Source: Sphingosinithalassobacter sp. CS137 (GTDB taxonomy: Bacteria > Pseudomonadota > Alphaproteobacteria > Sphingomonadales > Sphingomonadaceae). Taken from it: 64,000 nucleotides of DNA. The stretch is taken from assembly GCF_014334115.1 (NCBI RefSeq), contig NZ_CP060494.1:2138501-2202500 (forward strand), written 5' to 3'. The notes under the pieces are model-generated. The model saw only the letters and a list, made by a program, of their open reading frames with translations, was not told the origin of the DNA and did not search any database. This document shows, piece after piece, positions 9,593-16,782 of this stretch (its first letter is position 1; the number at the start of each line of letters is the position of its first letter). The position numbers were made by a program, and so were the translations under genes.

Positions 9593-10228
9593 CTAGAGCG
9601 CCCGCCCAAACCAGATCACCCGCCCCACCACGTGTACCTCTGAGCGGTCCATGTCGCTCCAGGTCGGGTATGCGGGATTGTCGCTAGCGATCGTAATCTG
9701 CTTGCCTCCCGGCTTGATGGCGACGCGTTTCACCACAAGTGCATCATCGGCGCGAAGGACGTAAATTCCGTCGCGGAGCCGCGAGGCATGATCGGACGCA
9801 TCGACGAGCACTTCATCGCCGTCGCTGAGCGTGGGCTCCATAGAGTCGCCCATCACGCGCACGATCGACAGGCTGGCGCTTTTTGCCGACGTCAGACTAC
9901 GGAGCCAGCGCTCATCGAACCCGAAGCGCGTTTGTGCAGTCTCACTCGCCGCCACTGCGCCAAAACCCGCGGATGCCTCGACGTCGAGCACGGGGATTTC
10001 CACGAGGCCGTCCCAAACGACGTTGGCCGGGCCACCGAAAACCTGTTCATCGACGCCGAAGAAGCTCGCCAGGATCTTGCGGTCTTCATCGTCGAGCTTG
10101 CGGGGCGAGCCTCGCTTGATGAACTGCTGGATGTAGCTGGCATTGCGCCCCAGCAGCCTCGAGATCGATGCATAACCGTATTTGTGCTTCTGGATCAGCC
10201 GGTCAAGCTCTTCCCTGACATTCTCCAT
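9593..10228 (-). CDS. LexA/CI-like self-cleaving repressor (HTH + S24 peptidase)
   Basis: This is a 211-aa transcriptional repressor. The N-terminus has a helix-turn-helix (about 18-45, segment YASISRLLGRNASYIQQFI). The C-terminus is a LexA-type S24 domain with Ser129 in GDSMEPTL and Lys167 in LVVKRV as the catalytic pair. The probable Ala-Gly cleavage site is in EASAGFG (A87-G88). Such proteins keep mobile elements silent and cleave themselves after DNA damage. It is transcribed away from a small HTH-like gene, and the gap holds repeated TTCCTAG elements that fit its operator. A ribosome binding site AGAGGA precedes the ATG. Confidence 0.9.
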   Translation of the reverse strand: MENVREELDRLIQKHKYGYASISRLLGRNASYIQQFIKRGSPRKLDDEDRKILASFFGVDEQVFGGPANVVWDGLVEIPVLDVEASAGFGAVAASETAQTRFGFDERWLRSLTSAKSASLSIVRVMGDSMEPTLSDGDEVLVDASDHASRLRDGIYVLRADDALVVKRVAIKPGGKQITIASDNPAYPTWSDMDRSEVHVVGRVIWFGRAL

Positions 10229-10261
10229 GGTCAGTCCTCTACGTTTCTCGTCGGGTATAGG

Positions 10262-10316
10262 ATTCTTCCTAGACTCGCAAAATTCTTCCTAGTAGGAACA
10301 TAACAGGAACGCAAGG
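10262..10316. promoter_or_regulatory. Repeated operator-like array between divergent regulator genes
   Basis: An identical 11-mer ATTCTTCCTAG occurs at 10262-10272 and again at 10282-10292, exactly 20 bp apart, so both sit on the same face of the helix. The second copy extends into the palindrome TTCCTAGTAGGAA (10286-10298). Further GGAA elements follow at about 10306 and 10315. The array sits between the S24 repressor (10228, minus) and the small HTH-like gene (10339, plus). Its position and symmetry suggest repressor binding sites that control both genes. The assignment to the S24 protein is inference. Confidence 0.6.
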
Positions 10317-10338
10317 AAGATGTGAGTCGAGGCTAGGA

Positions 10339-10659
10339 GTGATGACGTTGTTGGACCGGATCGAGATACACCTCATCAAGCACCGCATTTCCGCGACACG
10401 CTTCGGCCGCCGCGCAGTCGGTGACCCGAGGTTCGTGCTCGACCTGAGAATGGGGAGGCGCCCCAGACGACGCACTCTCGAACGGTTGAATGCCTATCTC
10501 GATCGGATCGAACGCGGCAGTGAAGGCAAAGGGCTTACGAGGACGGATCGTCTTTCTGCCGGTCCGCGAGACTGTCAAAGCGGCGAGCAACCTCCTGCCA
10601 CAGCCGAGCCCCGTCCTTTTCACCGGATCGAGAAAGCGCGTCTATTCTCTCGGCAATGA
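10339..10659 (+). CDS. Small helical DNA-binding-like protein
   Basis: This is a 106-aa basic protein whose first 60 residues (MTLLDRIEIHLIKHRISATRF and the following GDPRFVLDLRMGR region) resemble a compact XRE/Cro-like helix-turn-helix. Small proteins of this kind are frequent beside S24 repressors in sphingomonads. The strong ribosome binding site AGGAG stands 6 nt before the ATG. It is divergent from the repressor and shares the operator array, so it may be the Cro-like partner. The last 40 residues are low in structure and overlap the 3' end of an opposing gene by about 125 nt. The functional protein may therefore be shorter in evolutionary terms. Confidence 0.6.
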   Translation: MMTLLDRIEIHLIKHRISATRFGRRAVGDPRFVLDLRMGRRPRRRTLERLNAYLDRIERGSEGKGLTRTDRLSAGPRDCQSGEQPPATAEPRPFHRIEKARLFSRQ

Positions 10660-10738
10660 AAGAGGGCCCGCGATTGCCGTGTGCCTTCTCAACCCAAAGC
10701 GCCATGCCCCACAATTCCTGTTCTCGGGTAAGCGTCAC
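10535..10738 (-). CDS. DUF6961-like small protein
   Basis: This is a 67-aa soluble helical protein beginning (GTG)-TLTREQELWGMALWVEK, a pattern I associate with DUF6961, a small family common in sphingomonads. The function is unknown. A longer open frame reaches 10858, but its first 40 residues are Arg-rich and unlike a protein start. The GTG at 10738 overlaps the stop of a 43-aa membrane gene as GTGA, so I choose it. It is the last gene of a three-gene unit with a thermonuclease. Its 3' half is antisense to the end of the opposing HTH-like gene. Confidence 0.6.
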   Translation of the reverse strand: MTLTREQELWGMALWVEKAHGNRGPSFIAERIDALSRSGEKDGARLWQEVARRFDSLADRQKDDPSS

Positions 10739-10866
10739 ATTAGCCAACCGATAGCGCCTGCGATCGCCAACAGCATCGCGGCCCCGATTATCCACGCTTC
10801 GAGATGGAGTTTCCAGGCGTTCGCTTCGTCCTCGGCGCGCTCTTCGTCGGTCCGCCAATCGCGCAT
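10735..10866 (-). CDS. 43-aa single-pass membrane protein between thermonuclease and DUF6961 genes
   Basis: This is a very short gene. The N-terminal half is highly charged and predicted helical (MRDWRTDEERAEDEANAWK). The C-terminal half is one hydrophobic span (AWIIGAAMLLAIAGAIGWLM), suggesting an anchor with a cytosolic charged arm. Its ATG shares one base with the thermonuclease stop (TGATG), and its TGA overlaps the GTG of the DUF6961 gene. This tight double coupling is the main argument that it is real. Function unknown. Confidence 0.6.
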   Translation of the reverse strand: MRDWRTDEERAEDEANAWKLHLEAWIIGAAMLLAIAGAIGWLM

Positions 10867-11486
10867 CAGCACCACGACTCCCGCCGACCGGTCCAGGTGC
10901 GGGCCAGGTTTTCCGATACGAGCTGATCGCCCAATGACCGGCCGCTTCGCATTATGACGCGAAGCTTGCGTCCGTACTGGTCCTCATCGCGGTTTCCGAT
11001 CGGGCGCAGTTCGAACTCGCCTCCGTTGAGCAGCACGACAAGCCGATCCCGTGCACGAATTCCTCTCTCGTATTCGGCGCTGCATTTCGGCGAGGAAATC
11101 TCCGGCGTGTCTATATCGGCAATGCGGATTTTCACGCCCTCGAGCCGGATCGTGTCGCCATCGACCACGCACGTCTTTCGGATCGTGCCGCACACGGCAA
11201 AGGTATGCGCCCCTGTGGCTTGCGCGCTAGCTATACTCGCCGGCCAATTGGTTCCGACGAGCCCGCCAATAGCTCCCGCCAGCAGACCACCTCCAACAAG
11301 CATCGCGAGCGAGCGGCGCTTCGTCCGCTTCTGCCGACGTAACTCCTGGCGGAAGTCGAAGATCAGCGCACTCGGTTTGCTGTCGCACTGCTTGTTTGAT
11401 CTGCGCCGGAACATCATGCCCAGGCCAGGCAGGTCGCGATGAGGAGCGCGCATTTCATTCTGATTGTCTGCCATCACCGCTGACAC
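10866..11486 (-). CDS. Membrane-anchored thermonuclease (SNase-like)
   Basis: This is a 206-aa nuclease with the staphylococcal-nuclease fold. A basic N-terminus and one membrane span or uncleaved signal (about 62-80, LVGGGLLAGAIGGLVG) place the catalytic part outside the cytoplasm. The catalytic elements are present: DGDTIRL, IRIADIDTPE (Arg and Glu) and YGRKLRV (second Arg). Three Cys residues flank the fold. Such nucleases occur on conjugative elements, but their role in transfer is not settled. The start is uncertain: MSAV at 11486, MADN at 11474, or an internal Met are all possible. It is the first gene of a coupled three-gene unit. Confidence 0.82.
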   Translation of the reverse strand: MSAVMADNQNEMRAPHRDLPGLGMMFRRRSNKQCDSKPSALIFDFRQELRRQKRTKRRSLAMLVGGGLLAGAIGGLVGTNWPASIASAQATGAHTFAVCGTIRKTCVVDGDTIRLEGVKIRIADIDTPEISSPKCSAEYERGIRARDRLVVLLNGGEFELRPIGNRDEDQYGRKLRVIMRSGRSLGDQLVSENLARTWTGRRESWC

Positions 11487-11605
11487 GAGCCAAGTCCTGC
11501 ATATCGTAGTTCCGAAGCTTTTGTGCTAAGATGCGGGCACCTCCTCTCCCAATTTCTTTCAGGAGAGCGGAGATGGGCGGCGCTGGTTTGTGAAGGAGAT
11601 GGTCG

Positions 11606-11815
11606 ATGAGCGATCCAGACAAATCCCGGAACGCCGGTGGGCAGGATTGGCAGGGCTTTGCCGAGGTCGATCGAGCCATCGCCGAGAACCGATTGACGGC
11701 TTACACCTGGAAGAAGACCTGGGCCGACCCTTGGGGGCGTCTCAAGCTAATCATGATCTTCCTAGCCCTTGTAGCATTCGCAGCCTTTGTGATCGTGCAG
11801 GACGTAATTCTCTAG
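11606..11815 (+). CDS. 69-aa single-pass membrane protein, convergent with traG
   Basis: This is a short protein with a polar N-terminal 45 residues (NAGGQDWQGFAEVDRAIAEN) and one C-terminal membrane span (IMIFLALVAFAAFVIVQDV). A good ribosome binding site, GAAGGAG, stands ahead of the ATG. Its stop lies 3 nt from the stop of the conjugation operon, so the two transcription units meet here. I do not recognise the family. A role linked to the conjugative element is suggested only by position. Confidence 0.55.
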   Translation: MSDPDKSRNAGGQDWQGFAEVDRAIAENRLTAYTWKKTWADPWGRLKLIMIFLALVAFAAFVIVQDVIL

Positions 11816-11818
11816 TGA

Positions 11819-14521
11819 TCACCATTTCTTGACCTGGTCAGCCGCTTCTTCTGAGGCCCCCCGAGCATCACGGGTGCGACCGTCTAGATAGTCAGTAACA
11901 CGATCCAGTCGCTGAGAACCGCGAGTTTGTGCTCGCTCGACTTCACGTTCAATCTCCTCGCCCTCTCCGGACAAGTCTGACAGCGTACTTGGAGACACTC
12001 CGAGCATTACCGAACCGCGGACATCGCCTTGTGAACTCACATCTGGGCGTGAGACCGGCGAATAAGGAGGCAGGACAAGCTCGTCGGCGATTTCGCCATG
12101 CAGCTGATCCGCATAGCTTTCGACGAAGCGCGCCTGCAACTGCTGCCCTTGCGCGCTCATCTGGAACTCGATGTCATCGAAGTGCACCGGGCCGTAATAG
12201 TCTCGATTGGCCTCAATCTCGGCCATGCCCCATTCGCGGTAGGCCTGGCTGAGATTGAGCGATCCCGCCGCAGTGGCGCTTTCGTACCAGCTCGCCTGAT
12301 TCTCCAGACGGCTGGCAAGCTCTTCGGCGCGGCGTGCTTCGACGGTGTAGCTCTGCGCCTCGGTGAGCGAGGTGGTGAGGCCCGAGGCACTGCTCGAGAC
12401 CAGCGCTTCCGAGCTCGAATTTGTCTCGCGCAGGAAGCCCTCGCGCGTGGTCGACCAGCTCTGGCTCTCGGAGATCTGCCTGAGCGCGCCGAGCAGCCGT
12501 GACCGGTCCTCCGACGCGATCCCGATGTCGCTGTCGGTCCAGCTCTGGTTGCGCCCACCTCTCACTCCCAGTGTTGCGGATCCCGCACCGCGTTCACCCT
12601 TCAGGCCAAGCCCCGCATCGCCATTGAGGAACCACGAGACACTGATGTCATCTGCGGCGCGGCGCGACAGACCGAATTGCTGCTGAAGCGTCCGCGATGC
12701 GTTGTCGACCTCGCTGAATGCGCTGCCGATGCTGTCGCTGTTGGAGGTACCGCTGACGCTCTCGTTCGAGCGCGAGCGCGTGTACGCATCGCGGATCTCG
12801 TTAAACCGTGTGACAGCCGAGCTGGTCGATTGCTGGGCGAGGTTGGAGAAGGTCTCGCTCTGCCCGCGGCTCTGGCTCGCCATGGTCGAGAGCCTGCCGC
12901 TGAAATCCTGTCCCAGCGTCGGGCTGAACGGATAGCTCGAGGTTGGCACATGCGCGAACTCGGCACCGGGGAAGCTGGTGGTCTGTGTGCCGCTGTCACC
13001 GAAGCTGCGCGTCTGGCCCGCGCCATAGGCGATGTTGGGCGCAAGGCTGCCTTGCGCGAACTGGCGCGAGAACACGCTCGAATTGTCGATGTTCGAATTG
13101 CCGAGCGAGACGTTACCCGTGCTCGCTTCGCGCGCGGCTTCCTCGGCCGCGTTCTGGCTCGGGTTGAGGTAGGAGGTCGCCTGGGTGGAGATGGCCATGG
13201 CGCCCTTGGCGACGCCGCCGGCGAGGAACGGCACCGAGGCGACGAGATAGCCGGCCAGCACGCCGATATCGCTGTTGACGTCGCTCATTCCGCCAAAGGT
13301 CGCCAGACTCAGCCCTGTGCTGCCGCTGGCTGCCGCGACATCGCTCGCGCCCTTGAACATGAGGATCATGTGCAGGATGACGAACAGCGGTCCCCAGGCG
13401 GCAAGATAGAAGAAGCCCGTGACGTAGCCCCTGAGCGCTAGAGGTCCGCTCCTGGGCATCAGGAACAGCGGAAAGAGCACCGGAAACAGCGCGTAGAATA
13501 CGACGGTCAGCACGACGTTGAGGATAGGCACCCATTTCATGGCATTGTGCGCGATTGACGAATAGGTCCGCTCGGTCTGGATATCGGCGCGGGTCTGCGC
13601 GAAGACATCGACGCTGGTCGTGCCGCTCGCGCCGGCAAAGCCGTGCATCGCCTGGTTCATTGCATTGATGGTGAGGACCTGTCGGAAGATGGCGCTCGCG
13701 CTTTGCGAGACGCCGCTCAGATACTGATAGGCGACCGGCAGGTCGGCGAGAAGCTTGGCCCTGGCGAGCGCTTCGGTCTGGCGCGGGTAGAGCTGGCGGC
13801 CCGCGACCAGCGTCATCTCGTCGATGAGGCCGGCCCACTGGTTCGAGAGCGACGTATAGGCTTCGCGGCAGGTAACAATCGAGGCGGTGACGCTGTCATC
13901 AGCCTGGCGGGTCACGAACTTCTGCGCGCGCGCCGCGCTGCCGGGCGCGATCGCCGCCCAGATGTCACTGCTCTGCGACAACTCCTTCATCGAGTAGCGG
14001 CCGAGCAGCAGGTCATAGAACACGCATTGCCGGACATGCTCGTCGAAATTGGCGGCGAACTCGGGATCGTTGATGCGCAGCGAGCGCGTCGCCTCGAGCA
14101 GCCGCGCACCGTAGATCATGCCGTTCTTCGAATAGTTAAGGTCGTCCGGCAGGCCGAAGACGAGCTCGGCCGAACGGGTGAGATAGTCGCCGGCCTGGCT
14201 GGTGAAGCTCGCCATCAGCGCGAGCCCCAGCGGGACACTGGCGACCGTGGCCGGAGCAAGGCCCGGATTGACGCGGTCGGTGACATGCACGTCCATCCGC
14301 GGCACCATCAGGCACATGTAGATGAGCGTCGCGCCAAGGAACCAGTTAAGCCAGGCGCGCCAGTCCTGATTGAAGGCGAGCACGATGACCGCCAGTGCCA
14401 TTCCCATCACCAGCGCGACCTGAATCAGGCTTTTGTAGCCGCCCGCACCGGTCCAGGCGGCGACTGCGTTCAGGACGTTGACGATGTATTCGCCGCCGCC
14501 GACCGTGAATATCTCGACCAC
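11819..14521 (-). CDS. traG: F-type conjugation protein TraG
   Basis: This 900-aa inner-membrane protein has a TraG N-terminal domain. Hydrophobic spans are at about 28-50, 57-73, 95-113, 330-355, 370-390 and 420-440. A long Ser/Asn/Gln-rich periplasmic tail (about 460-900) ends in a charged helical segment. In the F system the N-terminal half helps pilus assembly. The C-terminal tail stabilises mating pairs and takes part in entry exclusion. It is the last gene of the operon, 13 nt after traH. The tail is low in complexity and usually the fastest-evolving part of the protein, so exclusion specificity may be element-specific. Confidence 0.88.
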   Translation of the reverse strand: MVEIFTVGGGEYIVNVLNAVAAWTGAGGYKSLIQVALVMGMALAVIVLAFNQDWRAWLNWFLGATLIYMCLMVPRMDVHVTDRVNPGLAPATVASVPLGLALMASFTSQAGDYLTRSAELVFGLPDDLNYSKNGMIYGARLLEATRSLRINDPEFAANFDEHVRQCVFYDLLLGRYSMKELSQSSDIWAAIAPGSAARAQKFVTRQADDSVTASIVTCREAYTSLSNQWAGLIDEMTLVAGRQLYPRQTEALARAKLLADLPVAYQYLSGVSQSASAIFRQVLTINAMNQAMHGFAGASGTTSVDVFAQTRADIQTERTYSSIAHNAMKWVPILNVVLTVVFYALFPVLFPLFLMPRSGPLALRGYVTGFFYLAAWGPLFVILHMILMFKGASDVAAASGSTGLSLATFGGMSDVNSDIGVLAGYLVASVPFLAGGVAKGAMAISTQATSYLNPSQNAAEEAAREASTGNVSLGNSNIDNSSVFSRQFAQGSLAPNIAYGAGQTRSFGDSGTQTTSFPGAEFAHVPTSSYPFSPTLGQDFSGRLSTMASQSRGQSETFSNLAQQSTSSAVTRFNEIRDAYTRSRSNESVSGTSNSDSIGSAFSEVDNASRTLQQQFGLSRRAADDISVSWFLNGDAGLGLKGERGAGSATLGVRGGRNQSWTDSDIGIASEDRSRLLGALRQISESQSWSTTREGFLRETNSSSEALVSSSASGLTTSLTEAQSYTVEARRAEELASRLENQASWYESATAAGSLNLSQAYREWGMAEIEANRDYYGPVHFDDIEFQMSAQGQQLQARFVESYADQLHGEIADELVLPPYSPVSRPDVSSQGDVRGSVMLGVSPSTLSDLSGEGEEIEREVERAQTRGSQRLDRVTDYLDGRTRDARGASEEAADQVKKW

Positions 14522-14534
14522 TTGCCTTGATCCC

Positions 14535-15983
14535 TTACGGTACGATCGAGCGCGACTGCAGCCCGCGCGACCAGTCGAGCGCCGCGGCCATCGAGGGTGA
14601 CATCGAGGCGGCGAGCATGTTCTCGATCATCGCGGTCTTCTCGATGATCTGGACGATCGCGGTGATGCGCGCCTGTCCGTTAGCCTGCCGATGCGCGAGC
14701 TGGTTGCGCACCTCCGCCACTTGCGCGCGCCACAGCGCGAGCTTCGCTTCGTCGGCGGCAATGAAACTGGCCATCGAGCGGCCCGCTTCGGAGACGATCC
14801 GCTCGAGGATCGCGTGGAGCAGATCGATGCTCGCGACTTCGGCAAGAGTAGCGCGGTCATCGGTCGCCATGCCGCGTCCGAACGCCGCCTGCACGGTGAG
14901 GATCTTGTAGAGCGGCAGCGACGCGACCTGGAGCAGTTCCTTTTCGGCCTCGCCGATTGCGGTGTCGGTGCGGATTGCGTCGACCATGTTGCCGATCATC
15001 AGAGCGACGCGCGGGCGGATCGCCTTCGCGCTGGCAAGGCTCAGCTGCTGGAAGCTCGGATTGAGGCACTGGTCGGGCTCGTCGCACTGAAACACGCGCA
15101 CGCTCTGACCCTGCGTCCCGTCGAGCAGCGCGGTCACCAGCGTCGACGAGGCGTCGCCCGCAAAGGGCACGAGCCTGCCGGGCTCATCGTCCTTGGGCGG
15201 CACGTAGATGACCGTTCCGATCAAGGTCATCGCGTATTCGGCGAGCTCGCGGTCGAAGGTGCCGCCGGGATTGAAGAAGGCGCTCTGCTTGAGGACATGC
15301 CAGGTGTAGTTACGAGGCACACCGGGATTGACGTCGGCGAAGTCCTCGCTGCCGTTCTCGTTGGTCGAGGCGCGCTGCCCGCGGGTGCCGCAGCCATGCT
15401 TGGCCGCGGCATAATCGGTGAAGATGCCTTCGGAATTGCCGATCGCTTCGCAGATCGCCTTATCGGCAAGATCGCCCTTCGGCCACACGCCCCCGACCAG
15501 GCCCTGCGCCATTTCGCAGGAGTTGATCGACAGCTCGTTCATGAGCTGCGCCTTCTGGCTGAACTCCTGCATGATCTTGTTGCACTCGGGGCAGATCGTA
15601 TCGATCGCGAGGCTGAAGGCGAAGCCGACCGCGTTGTTCGCGACCGCCTTCAGCAGCGCGACCATCTCGCTGGCGTTGATGAACGAAAAGGAGCCGGCGA
15701 AGATGTCGATCCCGCCGCAGCCGGCCCGCGCCCGCGGCAACTGGAGATTGGCGATGTTGGTCGTCTTCTGCGGAAAGCGCGTCCAGACATTGCCCATGCT
15801 GTAGTAACCCGCCGACTGGCCTTCGAAGGCGGTCGGACCGGTGACGTTCGCCGCCCCGCCCATGTCATCCATGAACCGGTCCATGCTGTCGCCGACGTTT
15901 GCCGATGCGGGGGCTACAAGCGGGGCGGCGACCATGCTCGTGGCGGCCAGCGCAAGCGCAAGGGTTCTGAGCCTAGTAATCAT
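14535..15983 (-). CDS. traH: F-type conjugation protein TraH
   Basis: This is a 482-aa periplasmic or outer-membrane-associated pilus assembly protein. It has a signal peptide ending in ASA (about residue 28), the TraH segment YYSMGNVWTRFPQK, several conserved Cys residues (CGGIDIF, ICPECNK, SINSCEMAQ) and a C-terminal coiled coil (about 430-470). In F plasmids it works with TraF, TraU and TraW in pilus extension and retraction. A longer open frame extends to 16199, but the signal peptide MITRLRTLALALAA fixes the start at 15983. That start overlaps the end of traF by 11 nt. Confidence 0.9.
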   Translation of the reverse strand: MITRLRTLALALAATSMVAAPLVAPASANVGDSMDRFMDDMGGAANVTGPTAFEGQSAGYYSMGNVWTRFPQKTTNIANLQLPRARAGCGGIDIFAGSFSFINASEMVALLKAVANNAVGFAFSLAIDTICPECNKIMQEFSQKAQLMNELSINSCEMAQGLVGGVWPKGDLADKAICEAIGNSEGIFTDYAAAKHGCGTRGQRASTNENGSEDFADVNPGVPRNYTWHVLKQSAFFNPGGTFDRELAEYAMTLIGTVIYVPPKDDEPGRLVPFAGDASSTLVTALLDGTQGQSVRVFQCDEPDQCLNPSFQQLSLASAKAIRPRVALMIGNMVDAIRTDTAIGEAEKELLQVASLPLYKILTVQAAFGRGMATDDRATLAEVASIDLLHAILERIVSEAGRSMASFIAADEAKLALWRAQVAEVRNQLAHRQANGQARITAIVQIIEKTAMIENMLAASMSPSMAAALDWSRGLQSRSIVP

Positions 15984-16782
15984 GTCCGGCTTCCTTCGAG
16001 GTGAGGAGATAGATGCGGTCCTGCAGCTCGTCGGCCGAGAGCACGCCGTAGCCGATCGGGATCGGGCGCTTCCCGACGCTGTCCCACAGCACCACCGCCG
16101 GGGTGATCCCGGGCTCGAGCCCCATGCGCGGCCGCTGGCCCTTCTCGACGCTATAATCCGGGAAGTGCCGCGACGGCCCGCCATCGGTCGAGATCGCACG
16201 CACGGTGATGCGCCAGCGTGACGCGACCGCCTTGACGATCGGGCTCATGACCTCGCAGGCGCCGCAGGTCTGGGCGAAGAAGTAGAACAGGCCGTAGCGC
16301 TCGGAGAGCCGGGCCATAGCCAGGTCGCGCTCGGCCGCGCGGGTATCCTGCCACTGTTTCTTGGCGAGCGCGCCAACAGGACGTTCGAGCGTGTAGTCGA
16401 GCGCCGGATCCTGCCACAGCGCGCGCTGCCAGACGTCGGAGAACAGCGAAGCGCGGTCGAGCTGTTCGCGCTGGAAGCGGATGTAGGCGGCGACATTATC
16501 GGGCGTGGGGCGAAGAATCGCCTGCGCCTTCAACTCGCGTAAGGTCCCCGTGATCGCGTCGAGCTCTTCCGCGGCACTCGTCGAGGCCTGCGGCGGCGGC
16601 TCTGCCTCGCGAGGCGCGGGCGCAGGCCTCACGCAGTAGAACCAGTACCCGAGCTTGCGCTCTGCGCAGTAGAGCGCGTCGGCCGCGTCGCTTGCGGGAC
16701 CTGCGTCCTGCGCCGCCAGCGGGCCAGCCATGCACAAGCCTGCAGCCGCGCAGAGCGCGAGTTTGATGGCGCCGCGCATCAC
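15973..16782 (-). CDS. traF: F-type conjugation protein TraF with an intact CxxC
   Basis: This is a 269-aa periplasmic thioredoxin-fold pilus assembly protein. It has a signal peptide (cleaved near PLAAQD), then the TraF segment ERKLGYWFYC, and a C-terminal thioredoxin-like domain with YFFAQTCGACEVMSPIV (C173-G-A-C176). As I recall, TraF of plasmid F itself lacks the CxxC pair, so the intact motif suggests a redox role here. Neighbouring TraN and TraU are rich in Cys. It overlaps traN by 4 nt (ATGA); MRGAI at 16779 is an alternative start. Confidence 0.88.
   Translation of the reverse strand: MMRGAIKLALCAAAGLCMAGPLAAQDAGPASDAADALYCAERKLGYWFYCVRPAPAPREAEPPPQASTSAAEELDAITGTLRELKAQAILRPTPDNVAAYIRFQREQLDRASLFSDVWQRALWQDPALDYTLERPVGALAKKQWQDTRAAERDLAMARLSERYGLFYFFAQTCGACEVMSPIVKAVASRWRITVRAISTDGGPSRHFPDYSVEKGQRPRMGLEPGITPAVVLWDSVGKRPIPIGYGVLSADELQDRIYLLTSKEAGHDY

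Noticed and set aside
14691..16004. 437-aa open frame on plus opposite traH
   Set aside because: Antisense shadow of traH; no domain and Arg/His/Gly-biased composition.
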